The notes below the pieces were generated by a model, which saw only the letters and a list, made by a program, of their open reading frames with translations, did no database searches and was not told the DNA's origin. This document shows, piece after piece, positions 20,679 to 32,852 of a stretch of 64,000 nt of DNA. How positions within the stretch are numbered: position 1 is the first letter of the stretch; the number at the start of each line of letters is the position of its first letter. The DNA comes from Peronospora farinosa. Lineage: Eukaryota > Oomycota > Peronosporomycetes > Peronosporales > Peronosporaceae. The stretch spans positions 186,001 through 250,000 of the forward strand of contig CANTFK010000993.1 of assembly GCA_947646735.1 (NCBI GenBank), given 5' to 3'. A program made the position numbers and the translations under genes.

Positions 20679-22123
20679 ATGTCGCCAAAACCCGACGTAA
20701 AACGCGGATCCCGGTCCGATAGAATGGACTCGGGCATCCCGTGTAGTCGATACACGTGATCCAGGAACAAGAGGGCAGCCTCTTTTCCTGAGATCTTGGT
20801 GCTACATGGTGCCAAATGCACCATCTTGCTCAGTCTGTCGACAAAGACGACGAGCCCCGTCCTGCCTTTATGGTCAGGCGGTAATCCAAACATGAAGTCC
20901 AAACTGACCGACTTCCAACATTCAGTTGGAATCGGCAGTGGCTTCAGTGGCACACTGTTTGAAGGTGCAGGCTTTATGCGCTGACACTCTTCACAAGAGC
21001 GAATATAGTTGGCCACCCACCGATATAGGTGGGGCCACCAAAATTCCTCTGAAACTCGTAAGAATGTCTTTTCACGGCCCAGATGCCCACTAGATGGCGC
21101 ATCATGGCACTCGTGAAGTATCATCAGCTTGAGATCTGTGTCATGAGGGACATAGATTCTCAAGGGATCACAGGGTGACAGTTGATGCCATAATAGGCCA
21201 TCACTGTAACTAAAGCGATTTAACTTCGCTTTGAGGTGCGACGGAAGGGTAACCTTTCGTCCACCAAAATGATCCAACAGCAGGCGACAATGTTCGTCCT
21301 GACTGTAACACTCCTTGATATCGGAGGCCATTGAGCTCGTCACATGGTAGACCTTCATGGCTGCCAATGTTGACGACTCAACTTGTGCTTTCGCACGAGA
21401 CACACTATCCTGGTGTCTTGCCTCTAAGTCTGGTCTGCGCGATAACGCGTCAGCCAAGACATTCGACTTACCCGGCTTATATTCAACTTTGAAATTAAAT
21501 TCAGAGAAGAATGTTAGCCATCTCGCCATTCTCGGCGAGAGGTGCGGTGAATTTATAGCGGTCCGCAGTGATGCGTGATCCGTATAAACCACAAAAGGTT
21601 CGGTTCCCAAGAGGTGCATCCGAAACTTTACAAGGGCATACTTAATTGAAAGTAGCTCCTTGTCATGCACAAGGTAATTCAGCTCTACGGCTTTTAAAAG
21701 CCAAGACTGATACGAAATGACACGGTCAACGCCGTTGTCATCCTTCTGCATGAGCGCGCTGCCGATTACAAAATTGCTTGCATCGCAGACGACGCTAAAG
21801 GGCTTATCCGCGTCTGGCAATGCCAAGACCGGTGCTTCTACAAGAGATTGCTTCACTGATGTGAACGCATTTTCTTGCTCCTTTGACCAAGTCCATTCTG
21901 TATCCTTTTTCAAAAGATCAGACAATGGCTTAGTCTGCTCCGCATAATTCTTGCTGTACTTATGCAAGTAAGTAGCAATCCCAAGGAATTGGCGCAGATC
22001 CTTCACATGTCGTGTGACTGGCCATTCCTGTACATCCTTAACCTTTTCTGGGTCTGCTCGTACACCGTGTGCACCTACGATGCAGCCCAGTAAAGGTATC
22101 TCGGGGACCTCTATTTTACGCAC
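20567..22123 (-). pseudogene. RNase H and integrase core of element B
   Basis: The same 518-codon frame as in A, with RNase H acidic residues, HHCC zinc domain and first two DDE aspartates present, ending by the same one-base loss in the T run. The linker before the catalytic core differs slightly (SVPLKPLPIPTE). Confidence 0.88.
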
Positions 22124-22143
22124 TTTTGCAAGTTTACGTACAA

Positions 22144-23141
22144 TTAAGCGTCACCCAGAGTCTGCAACACAGCGTCTAGATGGCACTTGTGCGACTCTAT
22201 CGTGCTCAGCCCTTCCTCCGACCTACTATGCACGAATATATCTTCAAAGTAATGGGGTGCGTAGTCACGGTGCTGACGCATCACGTGAGCCACCACTCGG
22301 TTGAATGTTTCCGGAGCATTTTTCAACCCTTGTGGCATCACAAGCCACTCCCACAGCATACCGCTTGGGGTGCTTACTGCCGTTTTGGCTACATCGGTAT
22401 CTCTCATGAGAACCTGATAGTAGCCATCCTTCAGATCCAACGCGGAAAAGATAGTTGACTTTCCCATGGAATTCAACAAAAGATCTTTCCGCGGGATTGG
22501 CGTTTGAGCCGGGATGGTGGCCGTGTTCAGCTTATTATAAGCATGAACCACGCGCCATCCACCTTTTGCTTTACACACACAGAAGGTCGGGCTGAAGTGA
22601 GGCGACTTGCTCTCACGTACATGTCCCGCCTTGGCTCGCTTGTCGAAGAACTCATCGATGTAATCGACTTGTTCCTTCGGCAACGGCCATTGCCTGGTCA
22701 CACAATACTTGGTGCCAGGTTCCAGGTCAACTTCGTGCCTGATGCCCCTATCGGCCGGTAGGCGGCTCGGCACTTCTGCTGGAAACACATCACGGTGTTT
22801 CCACAGAACATCATAGAACGGGCTGTCCTTCAAGTCACCCCAGCCTTGGGCAGCGAACCGTTTCTTTTTGTCGGTCTCCAAGACGCTCTCATCCATTGTG
22901 GATGAAGAGCAACAGTCCACCACGTTCTCGTCTGGAACTGGTGCGACTATCTCGTGGATCTTCCTTCCTTTAATTCTGACAGGAACAGATCCCACGTCAT
23001 CTCCGAGAGATTTATTATCTCCTCGGCAGATGCCAAGACAAGTTGGAGCACCTCAACTGAGGATGCCTCCGGCATTTTGCCTTTCGACGACCTCGAACAA
23101 CTCGTTCGTAGGTCCGTCCTCTTGGACCGAGACTGATCCAA
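22144..23141 (-). pseudogene. Reverse transcriptase of element B
   Basis: RT frame 22995-22144 plus the upstream frame 23141-22947, with the same one-base offset as A. The catalytic box is Y-F-E-D as in A. In the linker the codons around 23085 differ from A by a local frameshift. Confidence 0.86.
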
Positions 23142-23246
23142 GGTTCACTCGTTTCGACGTGCCCTTGATCGTCTTGATAGGTCTGATGCTCGTTGTTCAA
23201 GTCATCACGACCATTGAACTGGAAGAAGGTGTCGTTGTTATTTCAG

Positions 23247-23998
23247 CTAACGCACTTCTTCCAGCCGCACAGGCTCATGGCTCTGTGCCGGTTCTTGTGG
23301 CGCTTGGCTTCTTGTCAGTCCACCATCAACTGCCACATGCTCTCGGCTCTGTGCAGGACCATTGGACGCACGACTACTTGTCATCATCTCATTCACTACA
23401 CCAGTCTCTTCGACCTGGGTAGGAATATGTGTCACCTGGCTTTCCGCCAGTGCACTTCCAACTACACCACTCTTTTCGAGCTGGGTAGTTCCTGGTGCCG
23501 ATTGACATACCGTCATCGCAATTCGACTGTGTTGGACATAGCATCAACCGCATAAGCCTCTCTCAAGAGCACATCCTTTTCGGTGTCTTGCGTAACTGTG
23601 CGTGTACGCCAGTCTATCCATGGTTGGTGTTTAGCCAACCAAGGCATGCCTAGGATGAGGTCATACGGACTCTCCATACCTAGCAATGTGAGCTTCTCTT
23701 TACAAGAGAAGTCACTGAAACTGAAGGTGAGTTCAACTTGAACTCCCTCCGATTTAACGAGCGCGCCTCTCGCTAAACGGACGATCGCCTCTTCTCGCTT
23801 GCCATCCTGGCAAAGCGACTCATAACTCGCCGGTCTCCTTTTCAGAGCCACGAGTTTCACAAAGTTTTGTGATGCACCCAAAATCAACAGAAGGGTCATC
23901 ACTTGGTCATAACCTCGTACTCGAGCGCTATAGACCAAAAGGGTTGAGGTCCGACCTTTCGGAACCTCAGGGACTATGCTACCCATTTGTTCGATCAC
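23247..23998 (-). pseudogene. Protease and linker region of element B
   Basis: Protease frame 23998-23513 begins MIEQMGS. The active site is rewritten as LLILGAS: the catalytic Asp is lost although the frame stays open here, unlike A. The fold's ILGMPWL motif is present. The repeat-containing linker continues at 23516-23247 in another frame. Confidence 0.82.
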
Positions 23999-24048
23999 TC
24001 TGAACTTAGAGGTAGCTTCAGAGTCCGCGACAGTAGGGCATCCCGCCC

Positions 24049-25117
24049 CTACTTCTCTTCCGCATTTCCCGACCCATCTTGGGCAGGTGCTGAACCCGTG
24101 CGTCGTGCACGCTGGTTTTTCGCACCTCCCTTCGGGTTGGGAGACCTTTTGCTGGCTGCCTTAGCACCAGCAGCTACTTTGGCATAGCAGCGAGCCATCA
24201 TATGGCCTCGCTTGCCGCACTTGTAGCAGATCACATCTGCATTGCCTAACTCCATAGGAGTGGCATCAGACTTCTCGGTCGACGGCCTGTAATAGGCTGT
24301 CGCCGAGGCGCTGTTGTAGGATTGCTCCTCAACTAAGGCAATGTCAATTGCCTCTTCCATCGTCGCTGGCATCTTTATGAAAAGTGCCTGACGCGATGGG
24401 CCGTGCCTAAGTCCATTCATGAACGTGGCTACCTTGATACGCTCTGGTATCGGTTCCCCATTGATGACGCCGACAGCGAACGCATCTCCTGCACATATTC
24501 TTGCAGAGAGCGTTTCGCCTGTCGTGCTCCAAAGAAGCGCGCCATAAGCAACACTTCGTTGTTAGGCGGCTGAAGCATGGCACGAATCTTTGACTTAAAG
24601 ATCGCCCATGATGGAAATGCATCAGCATTAGCCATCAGCGCAGAGTATGCCCACTCTGACGCTTTGCCACGCAAGTTGGACATGGCATACGACACCATCC
24701 TGGTGTCGTCTTCGATGAGCTGCGCCACTCCACATTGCTCAACTTCTATTAGCCAGTGATAATCGTGTGAAGGCTAGTTCCATCGAGCTTCGGAGGGTCC
24801 ATCCGAATGAGCCTTGGTTGATCAGGCCGGGCAGAGAGCGTCTCAACAGTTCTGTTGAGCGCCTCCTTACGTGCCTGCTCAAGCCGAAGCTTATCCTGAG
24901 TCTTATTGATGGATTCAGCCGTGTCTTGGCTGTTTACCTAGGACGCGTTTCTACTCTGTCCATGCACAAACGCCTCAAATTGCTCCAACTAAGCAACATG
25001 TTGCTCAGGAGGACAATGCAAGAGATTGACCAGGGCTTGTTCACCAAGTCCCTGCGCCATATGCTCTGCCAACTCCCTATGATGTTGGGAGAGGTGAGGG
25101 AAGTCACTCCAGTCCAT
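24049..25117 (-). pseudogene. gag of element B
   Basis: It begins MDWSDFPHLSQHH. It is interrupted by a TAG after HVA, a second TAG where A and E read NASEV, the family-wide shift near 24740, and a B-only one-base loss near 24463. The CCHC knuckle and the candidate slippery site GAAAAAC are intact. Confidence 0.85.
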
Positions 25118-25189
25118 ATTAAGGACCATCTTGACCACACGCACGCTCAGAGAGACGGGTCGAGGGATGGACAACTAATGCTACCAAGT

Positions 25190-25780
25190 GTAGACGGGCA
25201 CTGTCTAAAAAAGGCTGCCTCGTACTACTAGCACACACCTTATACACAAGCGAGGAACCGGTTATACCGTCTTACATCCGCGTGTGGTGGTGTGGGCCGG
25301 CCGCTTAAAGCGCCGAGCCAATCTGTTGCCGGCCGCTTAGAGCGGTCCGCTCAGCGAACAACTAAAAGGTACCTCACTTACGTCACGCAGAAGCGTATAA
25401 AGCTTCTCGTGTGCAGTAGACGATAGTTAGTAAATTCAAGACTGACTTATATTCAATAGATTTTGACTAAATAAAAGTTTAACTACTGATTGGCTAATTA
25501 TGCAGATTGGATACACATCTCTTTAGAAGCGTATCCTTACTGCAAGCTCAAGATATACTTAAGCTCGCTGATGACGTCTGTTTGAAGCGTCACTATGACG
25601 CCCAGTCCCAACTGTGCCATCTCGTTGAATGTGAATCCATCCATGGATATCACATTCACGAAAATGGGTCACATTGATGTGCCACACCCAAGTGGTAGGC
25701 CTAAGGTACCTCGTAACCATTTAAGCCTACCCGGTAAGTAATCGATACTTAACAGATCGTGTAACTTTCAGCTCTTTACA
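25190..25780 (-). repeat. 5' LTR of element B (type 2)
   Basis: 591 bp. On the minus strand it starts TGTAAAGAGC with the type-2 hairpin set (GGTAGGC-TAA... arms, GCGTCATAGTGACGC) and ends GCCCGTCTACA. The last about 45 bp are shared with the 5' LTR of C. It contains GGCCGGCCGCTT motifs absent from type 1. Confidence 0.88.
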
Positions 25781-25784
25781 CTCG

Positions 25785-26530
25785 CTGTGACCTTGTATCT
25801 ATGCGGAATTGCACCGGGCACTTGGCGATCTGTGTCCTTGCTTCTTACAGTAGTGACAGGTATTGCTAGTCTTTACAGGTAACAGTCGTCTCTTGCTCAC
25901 TGGACATGAAATCGTGACCTTAGCTGTGCGCGGCTCCATTCAAGCACCCACCTTGTTCGTTGCGCTTCATATCCTCGTGTATTATCCGTGACGTCACAAT
26001 CATGGGAGATTCAGCTACTTTATTGAGCGCCATGATCAGAAGTGAGTACGTATCGCTGAGACTGCTGAGAAGCGTAAATGTTAAGTTGACCTCGCTGACC
26101 GGAGCGCCCACCACGTCAAGTTGTTCCTTCAGGGTCCTCAACTTCTTGATGTGTTGCAACAACATCACCATCGCTTATTTTGCCGCAAAAGATGCGACGA
26201 AGAAAAAGCTTGTTTGCTAATCTATTCTTTTCGAAGTGTACTATTAGCCGCTACCATGCATCTTGTGCTCCATTCGCCGACCGAACTAAAGGTAGCTGCG
26301 AGCCATCCATATCGAGATAGATGATTGCCAGCACCTTGCAATACTTGCACTTGTACGTCGACTCGTCCAACGCATTCACACACAGAGTTATCTTTATCGC
26401 CCCGCTTGCCACTTTCCACAGGACCCTCTCATCTAGCATCATTTGCAAGCCTAAACTGCATGTGTGGAAGCTCGTTCCATCGAGCTTGTTGATGGAGGCA
26501 GAGGCAGTGTTCATAGAGAGATCTTGAGCG
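25785..26530 (-). pseudogene. Ty1/copia gag fragment, minus strand
   Basis: The frame 26514-26251 begins MNTASASINKLDGTSF and continues HTCSLGLQMMLDERVLW, typical of copia gag. After a shift, 26171-25920 has the UBN2-type core (LKEQLDVVGAPVSEVNLTF, LLSSLSDTYSLL) and a knuckle-like CHYCKKQGHRSPSARC near 25830 whose last spacing is six residues rather than four. It ends at the 5' LTR of B. Confidence 0.8.
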
Positions 26531-26789
26531 GCGTCAAGGCAAGCGAAAGCGGTGCTTTGGCTGATAAATTAAAGCTAAGAATCAGGTGAGCATAGGTTGG
26601 CAAAATGCAAAGTGACTCTGTTTAGGTGCTTCATTCGCAATGTCTTTTGCTACTTTTAATCAAACGGAGTTCTTAGCATTGTACATTAGTAAACGCATTA
26701 CAGATCGTCGAACATGCACCATTATCTTTACCGCTTCCTGGCCGAGGCGCTTCTTCGGCAACTATAGCGAACCTACGCAGTACTTAATG
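26531..26789. other. Spacer without recognisable feature
   Basis: AT-rich sequence between the minus-strand copia gag start and the copia LTR. It could contain the leader of that gag; no primer-binding site or gene was recognised. Confidence 0.4.
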
Positions 26790-27160
26790 TAAAAAAAACA
26801 CTTATAGGCTATAAAGCCTCTTAGTTCTTTGAAACTAATAATAAGTTACGGCTAAAACCACTTATTTTTACAAAAATAATGTAGCGACTAAGAAGTCTGC
26901 CCGTTCTAGCAAACTAGGAGACGTCTAGTCAGCAACCTTTACAGATTATCAAGCTAAACTGCTTAATGTTCAAAAAAATAAAAGCAAGTAGTGCACTAGA
27001 CGACAGGTTTTACAAATACTTAGACTCTTTAACTTGAAATGAGAACTGCATTTTACTTATGCAATAAGATCTGAGAATAAACCTATCCTAAGTACCACAT
27101 CATATAATATTGATATAATATGCAGAATCTTTTATTGGATGTGTCAATTAATTATCAGGG
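26790..27160 (+). repeat. Ty1/copia-type LTR, plus orientation, degenerate
   Basis: It matches the reverse complement of the LTR at 5690-6289 in patches: AAAGCCTCTTAGTTCT, GGCTAAAA-CCACTTA, TGAGAACTG, ATTGATATAATATGCAGA. No adjoining plus-strand copia coding region was seen, so it may be a solo or orphaned LTR. Confidence 0.55.
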
Positions 27161-28200
27161 TATGTGTACTAAGTTCGGCGTTATTGATTATCGAACCATA
27201 CGCCGATAAGATGAGGTATAACTGATACCATACCTTATCGCCCACACTTATAACTTCTCAAAGGGAAGTATGAATAATTTATTTTAAGCAATATTCCTGG
27301 TTATTTAACTGTGTTGTAATGTCGGAAAGTCTCTAATCTTCGTGTAACTCCGTTACACTCTCCTACACAATACTGGCGTTGCCACATAACTTCATTCGAC
27401 ACAATTTCTCTTTGAGTTAGTGAGCAACACAAACATCGAGCCAACGGTTATTCATCGTGCACGCGCACATGATGCCTCCTATCAATGAGTATGAGACTCT
27501 AAGTGACATTCTTGAAAGAGGTCTCGGCGAAGTGATGGATTACAAAATTGATACCAATTTTATATGACACTATGCGGCTACGATTATCTTAACAATAATT
27601 GAAGACAAATCTCGTCACGCACCAACAACCATGAGGGATGAACTCATGATCTTAATTGCAGGCAAAACAGAGATTGAAGAAGATAATGCATATATCCGCT
27701 GGGTGCATCGAGCACGGCGCCTCCGTAGCATGACGGCTCTTCGAGCTAGTTTCAGTGTGGCGGACGTTTGGTTCCAACATAAACTTTGCTATGACTATGC
27801 GAAACCGAAGGCCTAAGGCCAACTACGGTCGAAACGATCGCGCTATGCGCCTTTACTCTGCGCTCAAGTGCTTCGGCTACTTCTCTAGCCGCGAGGCCAC
27901 CGTAGACCTTGGCCGTGAGCTCGCTCGCTTCTCATGAATAATGATGAGAGTGCCATCGGTCGCAAGAAAATTCTGACTGCAATGTTCGAAAAACCCCACG
28001 GCATACGGGCAATCTTGCCGCAGAGGTATTTCAAACTCTAATAAGTTCTTTGATTCAGGATACGCTCGCCACTTTAAAAAATACTGATTTTGACCATGGC
28101 GACAACGATTTTACAAGAATTTCTCCACATGGAGCTTTAGGGTTCCTTTGCTCATAAAGCAACGCCGGCGGAGGTCGGTATATCGGCGACAGCTCACGCC
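27161..28200. other. Unassigned region between copia LTR and element I
   Basis: It holds short plus frames 27631-27816 and 27755-27937 (SADVWFQHKLCYDY, KCFGYFSSREATVDLG segments) that overlap and may be parts of one decayed gene or repeat. No family recognised. A hairpin-like GGTATAACTGATACC occurs near 27210. Confidence 0.4.
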
Positions 28201-28203
28201 GAG

Positions 28204-29306
28204 CTACTTCATAGGGTGAAATGTCTCCGTAAGATCATTCGTGCAGCAGATGCAGACTCGCCTCCAGTCGTTGGAGCAGAACCGGACCCGAGTGGAGGGG
28301 CAGCTTGACCTCTCGGTGGAGATGATACGTCCTGCAGCAGTGCCGAAGACCTCGGTACAAGCGCCGTAGCATTCATGTGGAATGGATCCCGATATGTCTT
28401 GAGCATGCCAACGTAGAACACGGAGTGCGTAAGCAATTTGTGGCGGCAGATTGAGCGTATACGCTAAGCCTATCTTGGCCACGACCGTAAAGGGTCCGAT
28501 GAAGCGCAGACGCAATTTTGTCTCAAAGCCAGGAGACATTACTTTAGTAGATAGGCTCTTAGCATTTTGTAAGACTTGTTATCCGACCTCATAGCAATCA
28601 ATGCAGCTTCTGTCTTAAGCATTCACATATTCTTTTTTGGCTATCAGCCATTGCGTCACTCACGTGTAGAGCTCCAACCTTTAGGCGTTACAGAACAAAC
28701 GCTGCGGAGGATATCTTAACGACGCGATTAATGCGTTCAGTTTGACAATCGGTCTGCGGATGATCCGCTGTGGACATGTCGAAACGGGTGCCTAGCACCA
28801 TGAAGATGGACTCCTAAACTTACCTGTAAAATGAGGGTCGCGGTCAGGTACAATTGTCACAGGGAAGCCATATTGGCGAAACACACGATCGACAAACAGC
28901 TGCTCTGTACCTTCACCATCTGTAAAGGCCGTCACAGCCGCTAAGTAATCCATTTTGCTCAAATGGTCAACAAAGACCACAATATTCGTGTTGCCATGCG
29001 AATATTTCGGTAGGCCAAACATAAATTCATACTAATACACTCCCAGCACCTAGTAGAAATAGGCAAACTAGCCAGCAGCGCTCCCGAATGGGGTGAGGAT
29101 TTCACCCTTCGACACGTTTCACACGTATGCACATATATGCTCACATATTTATCTAATTTGGGCCACCAATAAGTTTGGCATACTGCCCCATAGGTCTTTT
29201 CACGACCCAAATGACCCCCCGATGGCGGTGTCATGTACCTTATAGAGGATAAGATACTGCGGGTCCTTGTCATGAGGAAACACAATACGCGGAGGATCCG
29301 CAACAT
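28204..29306 (-). pseudogene. Integrase of element I
   Basis: The zinc domain (GHLGREKTYGAV, HTCETCRRVK) lies in 29306-28959. The catalytic core MFGLPKYSHGNTNIVVFVDH with VPDRDPHFTGKF lies in 29022-28792. The C-terminal module LRFIGPFTVVAKIGLAYTL with SVFYVGMLK is at 28539-28330. The segment with the third catalytic residue (28560-28790) is degenerate. No chromodomain is recognisable. Confidence 0.78.
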
Positions 29307-29960
29307 CTATACAATAGTAAATCAGCTCTTTATCAGTGTAATATCGATGAAGGCTCGCACGTAATCCCGCCGACAATTTAATGTTCAGCTTCTTAAACCC
29401 TTCACTGCCAAGGGCACGTAGCAGAGCTACGTAGTGCTCATCCTTAGCGTATTCAGCACAAATAAGATTGGTGATAAAAGACGACAACGATGTTACATAA
29501 GCAAGCTCATAGTCCGGTCTGCGTGACAACGCAGCCAAACCATTGCTTATCCAGGTTATACTTTACCTCGAAGTTATTTTTAGCAAGAATTATCATTCTA
29601 TGCGAGTGAGGAGGCGACTGAGTCGCAGTGCGTAAAGACGCATGATCGGTTTGGATCACAAAAGGCTTAAAGCCAGGCTAATGAACTCTAAAATTGACCA
29701 GAGAATACTTCATTGCAAGCAGACCTTTGTCTATATTGTTCTTCTTCGCAGCTATCCGATTTGAAGGCGATCACAATCAAGTCCTTTATCATCTGTTTGT
29801 AGCAGGGAACTGCCAAACGACACTTCACAGAAGACACTAAAGGGTTGATCAGGATCCGGCAAGTCCTGATCGGTGAACAAACACAAAGATGCTACAAAAG
29901 CATCTTCGTGTTTGACACGCCAACACATTTTAACATTTTTTTCAATAAAGCTAGAAATTG
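29200..29960 (-). pseudogene. RNase H region of element I
   Basis: Patches of Ty3-type RNase H: PFSVFCEVSFGSSLLQTDD near 29850, where the first Asp is replaced by Glu, and LSRRPDYELAY at 29530, the usual end of RNase H. The frames in between are broken. Confidence 0.65.
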
Positions 29961-30064
29961 ACTAGCCATATCAGCATAATTCTTTCTGTACTTTTGCAAG
30001 CAATCGTCAAGGCCAGATCACTAATGCAAGTCCTTCTGGAACTGTGGAATGGAAGGCTTCGACC

Positions 30065-30751
30065 TTAGCGGGGTCCACTCGGAGGCCTCGCTTCCCAAAT
30101 GAAGCACCCTAGAAAGGGGATTTCTTCGGCCCCGAAGATGCACTCAGATGCATTAGCATATAGCTCATTAGTGCGCATGCACTCGAGCACAGCTCGTAAA
30201 TATAAAATATCGTTCTCGGTATCCGGCCGCTCAATTTCAGCTCGACTATGGACAAAATGTCTTCGGAAAAGGTCTACGCATAGCTTCGATGGGATCGGAA
30301 CAAGTGCGTCACCAAACAATTTAACGTAGCCGAAGCATTCGACAGCCCCTGGGGCATCACCAACCACTTCCAGAGCATACCGCTCGGATTACTATCCGCG
30401 GTGAGCGGAATATCGCTAGCTCGCATGAGCAATTGGTAATAACCATCGACTAAGTCGAGCGCACTGTACATGGTACAACCGATTATATTGTTGTGAAGGG
30501 CATCATTTCTTGGTATTGGCGTCTGTGCAGGTATAGTGGCTGCATTGAGCCTTTTGAAGCATGAATAATATGCCACCTAACATTGGCTTATTTGACACAG
30601 AAATTAGGAGTCGAATTACTGTCGCGCACCAAGCCTGCCACTTTTGTGCACGGAAGGACTCGTCGATGACGTCACACTGTTCTTTCGGCAGAGGCCACTG
30701 CCGTGTTACGCAGTATTTAATTCCAGGAGCCAAGTCAATTTTATGACGCAC
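30065..30751 (-). pseudogene. Reverse transcriptase of element I
   Basis: YCVTRQWPLPKEQCDVIDE at 30751-30600, then MYSALDLVDGYYQLLM and WLVMPQGLSNASAT at 30576-30274, then HFVHSRAEIERP and IPFLGCFIW at 30367-30065. The catalytic YXDD is destroyed by a shift near 30260. Confidence 0.8.
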
Positions 30752-31219
30752 ACCTCAATCAGAAGGTAGAAAAGACAGTGGATAATGGCACACCACGTCC
30801 TAAAATTCCTTGTTTAAAGGATAGTAAGGATTTCAGGGGGTTTGTAAGATCGAGGGTCCACTACGTGCACTCAGTGCCGCCTTTGTATCTTTAAATACTA
30901 TCCTATCGACAAACGAGGATGATTCAATTTATGGTCAGGCCGAAGGACCACCATACTGGGTAAATCGTTACATCTAAGGCTTAATATATCTCCACAGACA
31001 TTTCGTCTAGCTATAATAGAGTGTTTAAAGATGGGATGGCCTCAATGCCAACCTCACCATATACATCGCCTGTCGCTCCATTGACGAGAGTATACAACTG
31101 GTCACTGACATCACTACGTGATAACACAGACGTCATACGTATTACAGCGTCTATGTGGCGATGCTGCCGTCTCGCTGAAGAGACCTTATTTGCAGAAGCA
31201 CTCTGAATAGTACCATCCC

Positions 31220-31800
31220 AAGGTCAAAAATTATACGACCTCATCTTGCTCTGCACTAGCCGATGTCATTACCAGCATCCAGTGAGTCGCTATCACAGTC
31301 AACATCACTTGATAGATTTATACGTGTCACTCCACGCGCATCAATTAAGTTTATCTTTTGATGACTATGCCCTAGACCAACAATTCTTTTATTATTCAGT
31401 GGCTCATCATCACTACAAGTATTGCTCAACGGAGTACGTGCCGCCTCACTACTTGTCAATAAGCATTGCTCAACATGGCCTTAGAGTTTATTAGCTCAGA
31501 CAATACAATGTCCAGCACAATAAATGATTCCGTCAGTGGCTCGCGCCAATAGCACTTTTGTCTCTGGCGAAGATTGGCTCATAGATTTACCACGATTTCT
31601 CTAAAAAATTTGCGTTGCGCCTAAGGTTTTGGACATCCAATCGATCCATGGATCATGGAGTTCCAGCCAAGCCATCCTTAGCATAAGATCATATCGAGAG
31701 TCCAATATAGAATAAGACAAGCGTTCGATGCTATAAAAGTCCAACATTTAATACCCTTAAGTCAAACGGAATTTTAAGAGCGGTAACACGTTCCCTACTC
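31220..31800 (-). pseudogene. Protease and linker remnant of element I
   Basis: Around 31780-31620 the minus strand reads pieces such as KCWTFIASNACLILYWTLDMIL and HDPWIDW, corresponding to the second half of a Ty3-type protease (compare AKHQPWIDW in A). An acidic Ser/Asp-rich linker lies at 31459-31256. The active-site half is not recognisable. Confidence 0.55.
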
Positions 31801-32137
31801 GTGAGGCGGATCGTAATAAGACCCCTTTTTGCGTTTTATATGCCTCAGCATGCAGTGACCTCGTTTAAGGAACGGCTTCGGACAGAGATACTCGACGCCT
31901 CTGAGACAATTAAAGTTAGCCATGGCTTCTCAAGCCCTTAACAGCTCTTGGCTCAACCAACAACCTGGCTTGTAATCAAGCTTTGTGGGCGATTCCACGA
32001 AGTCGTCCAGGGCTAGGCCCTGATCACCTTTACCTCCTACAGGCTCTACAGAGCTTATACTTTTTCTAGTAGGGTGTCTTCGCCTACTAGGAGTCGACAC
32101 TTTCCGCTGTCGTGCCCGTCTTACGGCTTATAGAAGG

Positions 32138-32734
32138 TGTACACGGGCACTTCTACGAAGTTGCCTCGTACTACGAGCACACACCTTATGCACAAGCGAG
32201 GAAGCGGTTATACCGTCTTACCTTCGCGTGCGAGGGTGATTAGGAGGTTGGTCGACTGCTTACGCAGTCGTACCACCAGTTGCCTCTCGCTTAAGCGAGA
32301 GTGCAACGAACTGTTAAGACAAGAAGGCACCGACGTCACGCAGAAGCTTTATAGCTTCTCGTGCGTGGTGCTTTGGTGTTAGCAAATTCAAGACTGAGCT
32401 ATATTTAATTAATTATAACTAAATATATGCTTAACTACTGATTGGCTATATATATAGATCGGATACGCGACTCTTTAGAAGCGTATCCTGTCGCATGATC
32501 TTAAATCTAGAGATTTAAGATCGCAACTGACGTCCTTCTGAGACGTCGTGATGCCTAGCTTCAACTAGCGTCATCCCTTCTTATGTGAATCCATCAATGG
32601 ATATCACATTCACGAGGGTGGATCACATTTGTGTATCGCACCCAAGTGACAGGTCAAAAGTAATCATGGATACTTTTAGACCAAACATTAAGTATATTAC
32701 TTAATGTTTACGTGTAACTAGATGCCCTGTTACA
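32138..32734 (-). repeat. 3' LTR of element C (type 1)
   Basis: 597 bp, close to A's LTRs. The terminal TGTAGAC is changed to TGTACAC. The polypurine tract follows at 32735-32747. Confidence 0.9.
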
Positions 32735-32852
32735 CCATCCCCCGTTTAAAACGATTTTTACATCTTGTAAAACATCGCCTAGGAGACAGAGAGACTGGCG
32801 AGCCGTTATAAACGCGCCGCTTTAGTCTACTCAATTCTCATTCCACCGAAAC

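Larger units (their letters stand above)
17674..25780 (-). mobile_element. Element B: inverted near-copy of A with mismatched LTRs
   Basis: Same family and order as A on the minus strand, sharing most of A's lesions: integrase TTTT deletion, TAA before the C-terminal module, RT YFED. Its 3' LTR (17674-18272) is type 1, but its 5' LTR (25190-25780) is type 2, so it is not the direct product of one reverse transcription. No target-site duplication is visible. It faces A tail-to-tail, making inverted-repeat arms of about 7.5 kb around a 2.3-kb copia spacer. Confidence 0.92.
28204..32130 (-). mobile_element. Element I: diverged Ty3/gypsy remnant
   Basis: Minus-strand pol remnant in the order protease, RT, RNase H, integrase, C-terminal module, related to but clearly distinct from the A-F family. 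Gag and 5' LTR are missing; the upstream edge meets the 3' LTR of C. No LTR was identified downstream. Stops and shifts occur every few hundred bases, suggesting an older insertion than A-F. Confidence 0.8.

Noticed and set aside
27631..27937. Host gene with CFGYFSSREATVDLG-type product
   Set aside because: The two frames overlap, have no start context or splice pattern I can defend, and sit among retroelement debris. Kept only as unassigned.
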